Source: JAFEBO01 sp050730655
GTDB lineage: Bacteria; Planctomycetota; Phycisphaerae; Phycisphaerales; UBA1924
DNA length: 64,000 nucleotides
Direction: 5' to 3'
Assembly: GCA_050730655.1 (NCBI GenBank)
Contig: JBOHNL010000005.1
Location: 744,001-808,000, forward strand
The notes below the pieces were generated by a model. It saw only the letters and a list, made by a program, of their open reading frames with translations. It did no database searches and was not told the origin of the DNA. This document shows, piece by piece, positions 41,884 through 50,251 of the stretch. Every line of letters begins with the position of its first letter. Within the stretch, counting starts at the first letter, position 1. The translations under genes and the position numbers were made by a program.

Positions 41884-42813
41884 ATGGAACTGACTCAACT
41901 CCGCTACTTCCGAGAAATCGCCAAGGCCGGCCACATGACCAAGGCCGCTCGCACGCTGGGTGTTTCGCAGCCCGCGCTGTCAGCGATGCTTCGCAAACTT
42001 GAAGAGGAAGTCGGAACGAGCCTCTTGCACCGAACCGGCAAAGGGGTCGAGCTCTCAGAAGCCGGAAAGGTGTTTCTGCGTCACGCGGACGAATCGGTGA
42101 GGCGAGCGGACGAAGGCCTGCACGAAGTTCGGCGTCTTTCTGGACTCGAGACCGGATCCATTCGCGCCGGAGCCGGTGCGACCGCTGCTTCGTACATTCT
42201 GCCCTCTGTTGTCAGCGACATGCGCCGAGCTCACCCGGGTCTCAAGTTCTTTGTGCGGGAGATGGGCTCTTCTGCGATTGTCGAATCGATTTTGAATGGC
42301 GAACTCGATCTCGGGATTGTGACTTTGCCAATTCGCGGCGTTGGCGCTAAACAACTCGTGCTTCGCAGTCTCGTCGATGACGAACTGCGGCTGATCACGC
42401 CGCCACGGCACAAACTGGCGAAGGAGACGGCGTTTCGCTGGAGCGATCTCAAGGGAGAATCGGTCATCGGCTTCGAAGCGGGGTCGGCGGTGCGCGAAGT
42501 CGTGGATCAGGCCGCGGCGAGCGCGGGCGTGACGCTCGATGTCGTGATGGAACTGCGCTCGATCCAGAGCATCCAACAGATGGTTGCGGCGGGTGTCGGC
42601 GTTGGATTTGTTTCGCGTCTGAGTTTTCGCGATGAACCCAACAAATTACCGTCGCTGACACCGAAGGGCGAGCCGCTGATCCGCGAACTCGCGATCGTGA
42701 GGCGCAGCGACCACACGCCGAGTTCGGCAGTTGCGGAGTTTGAGCGTCGGCTGCTGAAGTATGCTGAATCGCTGCCGGGATTCAAAGATCCGTTTGCGGT
42801 GCGGGCGCAGTGA
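41884..42813 (+). CDS. LysR-family transcriptional regulator
   Basis: The product has 309 residues. It starts with the winged-helix MELTQLRYFREIAKAGHMTKAARTLGVSQPALSAML, then a periplasmic-binding-protein-like effector domain (about 90-300) with the usual GELDLGIVTLP and GVGVGFVSRL segments. It is divergent from acnA with a palindrome between them. The Bacillus LysR-type regulator CcpC controls aconitase from a comparable setting, so regulation of acnA is plausible but unproven. The stop overlaps the GNAT start (GTGA). Confidence 0.9.
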   Translation: MELTQLRYFREIAKAGHMTKAARTLGVSQPALSAMLRKLEEEVGTSLLHRTGKGVELSEAGKVFLRHADESVRRADEGLHEVRRLSGLETGSIRAGAGATAASYILPSVVSDMRRAHPGLKFFVREMGSSAIVESILNGELDLGIVTLPIRGVGAKQLVLRSLVDDELRLITPPRHKLAKETAFRWSDLKGESVIGFEAGSAVREVVDQAAASAGVTLDVVMELRSIQSIQQMVAAGVGVGFVSRLSFRDEPNKLPSLTPKGEPLIRELAIVRRSDHTPSSAVAEFERRLLKYAESLPGFKDPFAVRAQ

Positions 42814-43301
42814 GGTGTGTGATTTATGCACGAGGCGCGAGACTCCGAAAGAAGGCAGAATGCACATCGCCCGGAAGGGCGATGCCATGTTCGGCAGCAT
42901 TGGCGTCACTTTCGACGCAGCTGGGGTATCCGGTGAATGAGGCTGTGATGCTGGAGCGGCTGAAGCACTCATCCGACGCCAATCGCGCGCTTGTCGTTGC
43001 GGAGCTTGATGGGGCGGTGCTGGGCTGCATGGAAGTCGCGATCATGTTCGCATGGGAGACGGGCGAGTGGTCCGAAATCCGCGGGCTTGTCGTTGACGAA
43101 TCCGTGCGCAGCAAAGGCATCGGCGCGGCACTCGTCGAATTCGCCAAGCAATGGACGCGCGAACGTGGACACGACAAACTTCGGGTTCGCACCAACGAGA
43201 TTCGGACTCGCACGCACGCCTTTTACGAACGGCTCGGATTTTCCAAGACAAAATCCCAGCGCGTCTATGACATCAACCTCGTGTCAGCTCCAACGACATG
43301 A
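42810..43301 (+). CDS. GNAT-family N-acetyltransferase with atypical N-terminus
   Basis: The product has up to 163 residues. The core is clear: SLSTQLGYPV, ALVVAELDGAVLGCMEV, the acetyl-CoA loop RGLVVDESVRSKGIGAALVEFA and THAFYERLGF. The first 30 residues from GTG 42810 (with Cys, Lys and Arg) do not resemble the usual first strand and contain a palindrome insert. The GTG start overlaps the lysR stop and is favoured by coupling. An ATG at 42887 inside the domain would cut it. The substrate is unknown. It overlaps the next gene by four bases. Confidence 0.75.
   Translation: MRCVIYARGARLRKKAECTSPGRAMPCSAALASLSTQLGYPVNEAVMLERLKHSSDANRALVVAELDGAVLGCMEVAIMFAWETGEWSEIRGLVVDESVRSKGIGAALVEFAKQWTRERGHDKLRVRTNEIRTRTHAFYERLGFSKTKSQRVYDINLVSAPTT
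42865..42884. repeat. REP-like palindrome in the 5' part of the GNAT gene
   Basis: CATCGCCC-GGAA-GGGCGATG is a perfect 8-bp hairpin with a GGAA tetraloop. It encodes part of the odd N-terminus of the GNAT protein. Its makeup resembles dispersed REP-type palindromes, but no second copy was found in the window. Confidence 0.45.
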
Positions 43302-44014
43302 AGATCTCCTTCATCCTCCCCGCGCACAACGAAGCAGACTTCATCGCTTCGACGATCAAGGCCATCCACACCAGCGCTGCAGGCTTGGAGTATGAAATCG
43401 TCGTTGCCGACGATGCCTCGACCGATCGCACGCGTGAAATCGCAGGCGAACTCGGCGCCACCGTTGTTCGTCATGAGCGCCGGCAGATTGCCGCGACACG
43501 CAATCTTGGTGCCGCCGCGGCACAGGGCGGCTACCTCTTCTTCATCGACGCAGACACGCGGCCATCGCTTGCAACGGTCGGGGAAGCAGTCGAGTCGCTC
43601 AAAGCCGGTGCGGCCGGAGGTGGCGCTCCGATTCATTTTGACGAACCCATACCGCTCTATGCGCGATTGATCCAGCCTCCAACAAGCGTTCTGTTTCGAC
43701 TCTTCCGATTGACTGGCGGCTGCTTTTTCTTTTGCACGCGCGCGGCTTTCCAAGCATCGGGCGGCTGGGACGAGTCGCTCTATGCATCCGAAGAGATCGC
43801 ATTGGCCAAGTTGATCAAGCGAAACGGAAGCTTCGTCATCGTGCGCTCGCCTGTACTGACATCCGGGCGCAAACTCCGGACGTTCACTGCATCGCAGCTT
43901 GTTGCGACCCTCTGGCGCGCCGTGTTCACGCGCGGCAGGTCACTGCAGACGCGAGACAACTTGGAACTGCGGTACGGCGAACGGCCCCCGGATCGGCCTC
44001 GTGACGGCCGCTAG
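43298..44014 (+). CDS. Family 2 glycosyltransferase
   Basis: The product has 238 residues. A GT-A fold begins MKISFILPAHNEADFIASTI. VVADDASTDRT follows, then the metal-binding DAD (FFIDADTR) and a GGCFFFCTRAAFQASGGWDE acceptor loop. It lacks membrane helices and a C-terminal extension, so it may act on a soluble or lipid-carried acceptor. The start overlaps the GNAT stop in ATGA, making lysR, GNAT and GT2 one coupled unit. It converges on the next gene. Confidence 0.85.
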   Translation: MKISFILPAHNEADFIASTIKAIHTSAAGLEYEIVVADDASTDRTREIAGELGATVVRHERRQIAATRNLGAAAAQGGYLFFIDADTRPSLATVGEAVESLKAGAAGGGAPIHFDEPIPLYARLIQPPTSVLFRLFRLTGGCFFFCTRAAFQASGGWDESLYASEEIALAKLIKRNGSFVIVRSPVLTSGRKLRTFTASQLVATLWRAVFTRGRSLQTRDNLELRYGERPPDRPRDGR

Positions 44015-44038
44015 ACGTTGGAACGAGGCGACCGGCCG

Positions 44039-45148
44039 CTACTTCTTTGCATCCGGCAAGCGTTCCAACACAACCTTCTGGCTCTGCTTGAGGGAAATTG
44101 TCTGCTCGCCGATCTTCAATTCGGCATCGAGCCCCTGCGTCGATTGCATCGAGCGGGCGAAGCCGTCTTCCTGATCCCAATCGGTCGATCCCGCGTAGTC
44201 CGCCTTATTCAGCTTCAGCCCGCCCGAGCCCGGACTCGGGTCTTTCGAGGGCACGAGCTTGCCTTGAAACGAGATTTTGCCCTTCGCGCCTTGCACGTTG
44301 CTCAATCGATAATCCGTGTGCAGGCGGCTGCCACCAATGGGGAAGAGATCGAGCGCGGTATCGCTTGACCATGTCTCTCCCGAATTTGCCGAGCGCTTTC
44401 CCGGCGTGCTCACGATCGACTTGAAAAGGTCTCGCATCTTTTCGTCGCCTCCCATTTGCGTGAGCTCTTCGGGAGCCATCGGGTTGAGCGCGCGGACAAA
44501 CTTCTCGCCGCCCCGCACTTCGATCACGTTGCCATCGCGATCGAACACGATCGAGAGCTCTTCGCCGACGAGCGGGCGGAGAGTTTCCTCGAGCGTGGGG
44601 ACCTTGCCGAGCCCGCCAAGCGGATCCGCTTCCGCCGGTTTCGGCGCGGGTTTCTTTGCCGGGGCCGGCTTGCTGCTGTCAAACGAATCGTCCACTCCCG
44701 GGCCTTCGACATGCGAGCGAATCTGATCGAAGATGATGCTGACTTCGCTGGTTCCATCTTCGCCGACTTTCGTTGGACGGAAGATGAGGACGAAATCCTG
44801 CTTGGTCTTCATCTCATCGGCGGCCGCGTTCTTCGTATCGCCGGTACGATTCGCCGGATCGAGTTCTTTGGTCAGATCGGGCTGCGTTTCTTTGCTGTCG
44901 AGTGACAGCCTCACGCGCCGGTCTTGACCCATACGGAATTTGGGACGAAGGTCGAAGCTCCCAGCGGGAATGTCCTCGCCATCGTTTGGCTTCGGTGCCT
45001 CCGGATCGCGGGGTTTGGGGTTGCCACCCGGTTGAACGGCGGGCGTCGCCGGGGCAATTACGGCCGCTCCCACGCCGCCTGCCGCGGCAAGGCTCAGAAT
45101 TAGAGCCGACGCGGTTGTTCGGAATCGCAAATGCGACACGTTCGGCAT
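44039..45148 (-). CDS. Secreted protein, possibly DUF6263-like
   Basis: The product has 369 residues with a signal peptide (LILSLAAAGGVGAAV), a Pro-rich linker and a beta-rich body. The strands FVLIFRPTKVGEDGTSEVSIIFDQI, VGEELSIVFDRDGNVIEVRG and KISFQGKLVPSKD suggest a lipid- or ligand-binding barrel similar to DUF6263 proteins. This family link is tentative. No catalytic motif is seen. It is divergent from the S8 protease gene. Confidence 0.55.
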   Translation of the reverse strand: MPNVSHLRFRTTASALILSLAAAGGVGAAVIAPATPAVQPGGNPKPRDPEAPKPNDGEDIPAGSFDLRPKFRMGQDRRVRLSLDSKETQPDLTKELDPANRTGDTKNAAADEMKTKQDFVLIFRPTKVGEDGTSEVSIIFDQIRSHVEGPGVDDSFDSSKPAPAKKPAPKPAEADPLGGLGKVPTLEETLRPLVGEELSIVFDRDGNVIEVRGGEKFVRALNPMAPEELTQMGGDEKMRDLFKSIVSTPGKRSANSGETWSSDTALDLFPIGGSRLHTDYRLSNVQGAKGKISFQGKLVPSKDPSPGSGGLKLNKADYAGSTDWDQEDGFARSMQSTQGLDAELKIGEQTISLKQSQKVVLERLPDAKK

Positions 45149-45369
45149 GGGTGAGTGGTCTCCAGTTCTTTGATTGATTCAGCGCTCGTCCGCGACCCCG
45201 CGGCAGGACGGTACGGGCAAAATCCCATGCAGATTCGGCGAACAGCGGAACTGGAATCGGAGAATTGCAATTTCGACTCACTCCGCCCTTGTGTACGTCC
45301 GCGGCGCGAAATAGACTGAACTCGGGCGTCCTCAGAGGGACGGACACCCGCGAATTGGAGGGGATCTGC

Positions 45370-47148
45370 GTGGCTTTGAACGATCGATTTGTGACCTCTA
45401 TCACTCTGTGCACACTCGGCGCAATCGCCGGCCTCGCGCAAGCAGGCAGCCAAGCCAATATCCCCGCGCTCCTTGCGAAGGAATGGGTTGATCAGCAGCA
45501 CCCCTCTCGCGTGCTTGTCCGTCTCGATCCGTTTTTGAATCGATCCGCCGCCGATACCTCGGCGATACTGACGCGGAGCGGCGTTCAGAGAATCGTGCAG
45601 GACATCGAACTCGTCCCCGGCCTGAAAGTCGTGGAGGCGGAAGCAGGCCACGTCGATGAAGTCATCGCGGCACTTCAGCGCGACTCCGGCGTTCTCTACG
45701 CCGAGCCGGACTACGCAATTCAGGGCTGCGCGCAGGTCGTTCCCTTTGGTATTGCCGAGATCAAGGCTCCACAGGTCTGGTCGCGGTGGGGAACGGGCGG
45801 CAATGTCATCATCGGACACCTCGACACCGGCGTCGACCTGACGCATCCAGATTTGCCGACGCCTCTTATGGCAGAGTCGTTCGTGCCCGGTCTCACGGTG
45901 GACGACTACGACTTCCACGGAACACACACTGCGAGCATTCTGGTCGGAGTTGACAACGACTTCGGTGTGATCGGCATCGCGCCGTCGGCCAACATCATCG
46001 TGGCAAAGGTGCTGAACAACTGGGAGTTTGGTTTCAACAGTCAGGCGTTGGCGGGCATCAATTGGGCAGTCGCCAACGGCGCGCGAGTGCTGAACATGTC
46101 ACTCGGGAATACGACGTTTGATCAGGCGTACAAGGACACCTGCGACGCGGCGCTCGGCGCCGGGGTTCTCCTCGTTGCTTCCGCCGGGAACACCGCGAAC
46201 AACGCACCGTTTTATCCCGCGTGGTTCCCATCCGTCATGGCGATCTCCGCGGTGGATCAGAACGATTTGTGGATGGACTGGACTTCGTACGGCCCGAACA
46301 TTTCGCTCGCGGCGCCCGGCGCTGCGGTGAACGCCGCGATGCCGATTGTCGGCTGGAAGGTCACGTGGAATGGCGTGGAGCACCAAGCCAACCAGATCCG
46401 GGGCGGCACGGTCGATCCCTTGACCGCAAACGCCTACTACTGCGGCACAGGCGACACTCCGGCCGACTTCCCGGCGGCCGTCAAGAACAACATCGCGCAC
46501 ATACGTCGTGGCACGCTCACGCTCGGCCAGCAGGTGCAGAATGCAGTGACGGCGGGCGCGAAGGGCGTGATCATCTCAAACAACGCCCCCGGCAACTTCC
46601 TGGAGAATTTCACGCCGCACCTTCGCTTGCCAGTTGCATCGCTCTCACAGGCGGATGGAGACGCGCTACAGGCCGATGATGGGTCGCTCACGACGATCAA
46701 TCAGTTCACAGCTGGGCACACGTATGGCGAAGTGTGGGGCACCTCAGTTTCGTGTCCACATGTAGCGGGTGCCGCGGCATTGCTCCTCGGAAATTTCGAG
46801 CCGCAATCCGGCCTGCCCCCCGTCTCGCCCCTGACAATCCGCTGGGTACTCGAGCACACGGCCCGTCAGGTGGGACTGGCACCAAGGAACGACTACTACG
46901 GCTACGGCATTGTCGATGCGGAGAAAGCGTCCGCGTATCTGCACGGCCGTATTCGCTGCCCCGGCGATCTGAATGCCGACGACTTTGTGGATGACGGAGA
47001 CTTCGTTCAGTTTGCGACGTTCTACAACGATCTCGTAGCGGAGGGCGGCGCGTACACCGCGGGTGATTTCAACGGCGATGGATTGACCGACGATTCCGAC
47101 TTTGTCGTCTTCGCGGCGATGTACAACGAACTGCTGTGCCCGGCGTGA
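45370..47148 (+). CDS. Secreted subtilisin-like serine protease (S8) with GC-rich dockerin-like tail
   Basis: GTG 45370 is chosen because GGAGGGG lies 6 bases upstream; a longer frame from 45265 has no ribosome site. After a signal peptide (AGLAQA) and an inhibitor-like propeptide (RVLVRLDPFL...VEAEAG...VLYAEPDY), the S8 domain has its triad: Asp152 (HLDTGVD), His183 (DFHGTHTA) and Ser459 (GTSVSCPHV). The long gap between His and Ser holds a PA-domain-like insert (KGVIISNNAPG). The C-terminal 65 residues hold two Ca-binding-like repeats, DLNADDFVDDGDF and DFNGDGLTDDSDF. This is a dockerin-like module common in Phycisphaerales exoproteins. Confidence 0.88.
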   Translation: MALNDRFVTSITLCTLGAIAGLAQAGSQANIPALLAKEWVDQQHPSRVLVRLDPFLNRSAADTSAILTRSGVQRIVQDIELVPGLKVVEAEAGHVDEVIAALQRDSGVLYAEPDYAIQGCAQVVPFGIAEIKAPQVWSRWGTGGNVIIGHLDTGVDLTHPDLPTPLMAESFVPGLTVDDYDFHGTHTASILVGVDNDFGVIGIAPSANIIVAKVLNNWEFGFNSQALAGINWAVANGARVLNMSLGNTTFDQAYKDTCDAALGAGVLLVASAGNTANNAPFYPAWFPSVMAISAVDQNDLWMDWTSYGPNISLAAPGAAVNAAMPIVGWKVTWNGVEHQANQIRGGTVDPLTANAYYCGTGDTPADFPAAVKNNIAHIRRGTLTLGQQVQNAVTAGAKGVIISNNAPGNFLENFTPHLRLPVASLSQADGDALQADDGSLTTINQFTAGHTYGEVWGTSVSCPHVAGAAALLLGNFEPQSGLPPVSPLTIRWVLEHTARQVGLAPRNDYYGYGIVDAEKASAYLHGRIRCPGDLNADDFVDDGDFVQFATFYNDLVAEGGAYTAGDFNGDGLTDDSDFVVFAAMYNELLCPA

Positions 47149-47256
47149 ACGGCGTAAAACCGGCAACCTGTCGTGTTGAAGAGGCGTTTCCGGGCTCATC
47201 GGACGTCGCGCGATAAGCTTGACGTCACGAAATGCAGTTCATACCAGGAGTTCGAG

Positions 47257-49338
47257 ATGAATCGGAATTCTGTTCGATCGGTCACGTTGTCGGGCCTTGC
47301 GATCATGTCTGCCGCGGGCTCGACTGTGGCCCGCGCCGATGAGGGCATGTGGCTCTTGAGCAGCCCGCCCCGCGAAACGCTCAAGACCAAGTACAACTTC
47401 GAACCCAGCGAAGACTGGCTGAAGCACATGCAGCGGTCAGTGGTTCGCGTCGGGATGGGGGGAACAGGCTCGATAGTTTCGCCCGACGGGCTGGTGATGA
47501 CCAACAACCACGTCGGGCTGGGCGCGATCGCGAAACTCAGCACCAAAGACAACGACCTGATGAAGAACGGGTTCTACGCGCGGACGCGCGAGCAGGAACT
47601 CAAGTGCCCCGACACCGAGATCCGGATCCTTTGGGACACGCAGGACGTTACGGATCGCGTCACGGGCGCCGCCAAACCGGGAATGAACGCAGCGGAAGCC
47701 GGCGCCGCGCGTCGAAAAGTGATGTCGCAAATCGAAAAGGAATGTCAGGACGGTCCCGGCTTCCGCTGTCAGGTGGTCACGCTCTATCAGGGCGCGAAGT
47801 ATCACGTCTACCGCTACAAGACCTTCAACGACGTGCGCCTTGTCTTCTCACCCGAAGAAGTGGTGGGCTCATTCGGCGGCGACACCGACAACTTCGAGTT
47901 CCCGCGGTTCAGCCTCGACATGACCTTCTTCCGTTTGTATGAAGATGGCAAGCCGTACAAGCCCGAGCACTATCTGAACTGGAGCGCGAACGGAGCCGCG
48001 GAGAACGAGCCGGTCTTTGTCTTCGGACACCCCGGTCGCACGCGCCGCCTCTACACCGTCGATCACCTCAAATTCCTGCGCGATGTGGATCTGCCCCAGC
48101 GTATGGAACGAGCGTGGCGCAGCGAGGTCAAACTCCAGGGTTTCGCCGGCAGGAACGCCGAGAATGCCCGAATCGCGCAGAGCACGATGCGGGGTGTTGC
48201 GAACGGCCGCAAGGTCTACACCGGCTTGCTCGCCGGGCTTCAGGATCCCGTGCTGATGGCCTCAAAGGTGAACGCCGAGAGTGAACTGCGTTCGTTCATT
48301 GAACGCGATGGTGCCCACGCCGCGGAGTGGAACTCCGCATTTGACGCTGTGGCGAACGCCGAACGCGCGTACCGCGAGTTTTACGCGGAGAAGGCGACCA
48401 TCGATGCGGCGGTCGCGAGCAGCGCGCTTCTCAGCCGCGCGTTCGATATCGTGCAGCTCGCCGACGAATTGCCCAAGCCAAGCGCCGAGCGGCTGCGCGA
48501 TTACTCGGATCCGTCGCTTCCTTCGCTTTATCTCCGCCTCTACTCCGCCGAGCCGCTCTACGAGGATTTCGAGATCGACAAACTCACGCAAGGGCTTTCG
48601 TTGCTGGCCGAAAATCTTGGGGGCGATCATCCGCTCGTCGTCAAGGTGCTCAACGGCAAGTCCCCGCGGGCTCGCGCGGAAGAAGCGGTGCTCGGCACGA
48701 AGCTGCTCGATCCCGGAGCGAGGAAAACCCTCGTCGAAGGGGGTGCGTCGGCACTGAAATCTGCACAGGATCCGATGTTGATTCTCGCGGCAGTGTTCGA
48801 CCCGCGTTCACGCGAACTCCGCAAGATGTACGAAGATCGTGTCGAAAGCGTGGAACGCGACGCATACGCCAAGATTGCCGCGGCACGGTTCGCTCGTTCG
48901 GGCGAGAGCATGTACCCGGATGCGACCGGAACCGTGCGCATGAGCTTCGGCAAAGTACAAGGCGTGCCCCGCGACAAGACTCCGGCGTTTACAACCATCG
49001 AGGGCCTGTTCGCCCGAGCCAAGGAGCGAGCCGGAGAAGCCGAGTTCACTCTGCCCGCGCGATGGGAAGCAGCCAGAGGCAAGCTGGATTTGAAGACGCC
49101 GTACAACTTCATCGCAGACTGCGACATCATCGGCGGCAACTCCGGCAGCCCGACGGTGAACGCCAAGGGCGAAGTGGTGGGGCTCATATTCGACGGCAAC
49201 GTCTACTCCCTCACCGGCGACGTGATCTACGACGGCGTGAGCGGTCGCAGTGTCTCGGTCGATTCCCGCGGCATAATCGAAGCGATGCGCAAGGTGTATG
49301 GAGCTGGCTCGCTGGCAGATGAGTTGACAAAGCGGTAG
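47257..49338 (+). CDS. S46-family dipeptidyl peptidase (DPP7/DPP11-like)
   Basis: The start at ATG 47257 is set by GGAG 6 bases upstream. The product has 693 residues with a signal peptide ending ARADE. The S46 pattern is present: MTNNHVGLGAI (catalytic His85), VGSFGGDTDNFEFPR with a nearby Asp (SLDMTFF), and GGNSGSP with Ser629. The usual HHC at the His site is NHV here, so the neighbouring His and Cys are changed while the catalytic His stays. The loop after the Ser reads IFDGN. In S46 enzymes Gly here goes with hydrophobic P1 (DPP7) and Arg with acidic P1 (DPP11), so DPP7-like specificity is inferred. It is probably periplasmic and acts after the S8 protease. Confidence 0.88.
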   Translation: MNRNSVRSVTLSGLAIMSAAGSTVARADEGMWLLSSPPRETLKTKYNFEPSEDWLKHMQRSVVRVGMGGTGSIVSPDGLVMTNNHVGLGAIAKLSTKDNDLMKNGFYARTREQELKCPDTEIRILWDTQDVTDRVTGAAKPGMNAAEAGAARRKVMSQIEKECQDGPGFRCQVVTLYQGAKYHVYRYKTFNDVRLVFSPEEVVGSFGGDTDNFEFPRFSLDMTFFRLYEDGKPYKPEHYLNWSANGAAENEPVFVFGHPGRTRRLYTVDHLKFLRDVDLPQRMERAWRSEVKLQGFAGRNAENARIAQSTMRGVANGRKVYTGLLAGLQDPVLMASKVNAESELRSFIERDGAHAAEWNSAFDAVANAERAYREFYAEKATIDAAVASSALLSRAFDIVQLADELPKPSAERLRDYSDPSLPSLYLRLYSAEPLYEDFEIDKLTQGLSLLAENLGGDHPLVVKVLNGKSPRARAEEAVLGTKLLDPGARKTLVEGGASALKSAQDPMLILAAVFDPRSRELRKMYEDRVESVERDAYAKIAAARFARSGESMYPDATGTVRMSFGKVQGVPRDKTPAFTTIEGLFARAKERAGEAEFTLPARWEAARGKLDLKTPYNFIADCDIIGGNSGSPTVNAKGEVVGLIFDGNVYSLTGDVIYDGVSGRSVSVDSRGIIEAMRKVYGAGSLADELTKR

Positions 49339-49375
49339 GCTTGCGAGTCGTGGCAGAACCGGGGCCGGGATCGCG

Positions 49376-50227
49376 ATGCCGAAGGTGTGCGTCCAGTGTG
49401 GTGTCGATTGCACGGAGACCAAGCGTTTCAAAGACGCTCAGGGTCACTACACCTGCAACAAGTGCTACGACCGTCTGAAGTACGGCCTGCCGATCGAGAA
49501 GGACGTTCTCGTCGATCAGGGACCGGCGCTGGCACTGGCAGATGAGATTCCTATCGAAGGCGATCAGCTTCCATGCCCTCGCTGCGGGCAGGAGATTCCG
49601 CCGGGCGAAACGGTCTGTCGCAATTGTCGCTATGACATCACGATCGGGGCCGCGCCTTCCTCGCCCGCGATGGAGATGTCGCGCCCGTGTGGCAAGTGCG
49701 GCTACGACATGATGGGTCTTGCTCTACGAGCGCATTGCCCCGAATGCGGCGCCGATGAGTACGAGCGCGAGCGAGCCAAGAAGGAGAAGCATCAGAACCA
49801 GTTTGTGCTCTTCTACCAGGAGCCGCTGATCATTTCCGCCGCGGGGCTGGGCGCGCTGATCTTACTGCGTCTCATCAACGGCGACCTGCACAAGCTCGCC
49901 ATCGACTTCATCGCGATCGGAGTCAGCGTGCCGCTTGCACTGGTTGCCTATTGGCTTTTCTGTGTCGTCCTCGGAGGCGGCCTTGACCAAGGTTGGGCGC
50001 TCGCGGCCGTCAACTTCCTGGCGGTTTTCGCGGTGTCGTGGACGGTGGAGACATTGTTCAGCTACCTTCCGATACCGATTGTCGGATGGGTCATTTCGCT
50101 GATCGTCTACTACGGGATGCTCACATATCGACTCGATCTCGATGGATGGAAAGACGCGCTCGCGCTCACCATTCTTTTGAGAATCCTGCAGTTCGGCACG
50201 CTATTCGCAATCGCGGCGATGCTGTAG
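49376..50227 (+). CDS. Zinc-ribbon membrane protein, paralogue A
   Basis: The product has 283 residues. Its cytoplasmic N-terminus holds three Cys-paired modules: CVQCGVDC...CNKC (5-30), CPRCGQEIPPGETVCRNC (about 67-84) and CGKCGYDMMGL...CPECG (about 105-125). At least four hydrophobic segments follow (about 147-165, 180-205, 210-235, 240-262) with no charged active site. Two close relatives lie at 53301 and 54188 with the same plan. The function is unknown; the zinc ribbons suggest nucleic-acid or protein contact at the membrane. Confidence 0.7.
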   Translation: MPKVCVQCGVDCTETKRFKDAQGHYTCNKCYDRLKYGLPIEKDVLVDQGPALALADEIPIEGDQLPCPRCGQEIPPGETVCRNCRYDITIGAAPSSPAMEMSRPCGKCGYDMMGLALRAHCPECGADEYERERAKKEKHQNQFVLFYQEPLIISAAGLGALILLRLINGDLHKLAIDFIAIGVSVPLALVAYWLFCVVLGGGLDQGWALAAVNFLAVFAVSWTVETLFSYLPIPIVGWVISLIVYYGMLTYRLDLDGWKDALALTILLRILQFGTLFAIAAML

Positions 50228-50251
50228 AACGATCGCCATTGCCGGGGTTGG

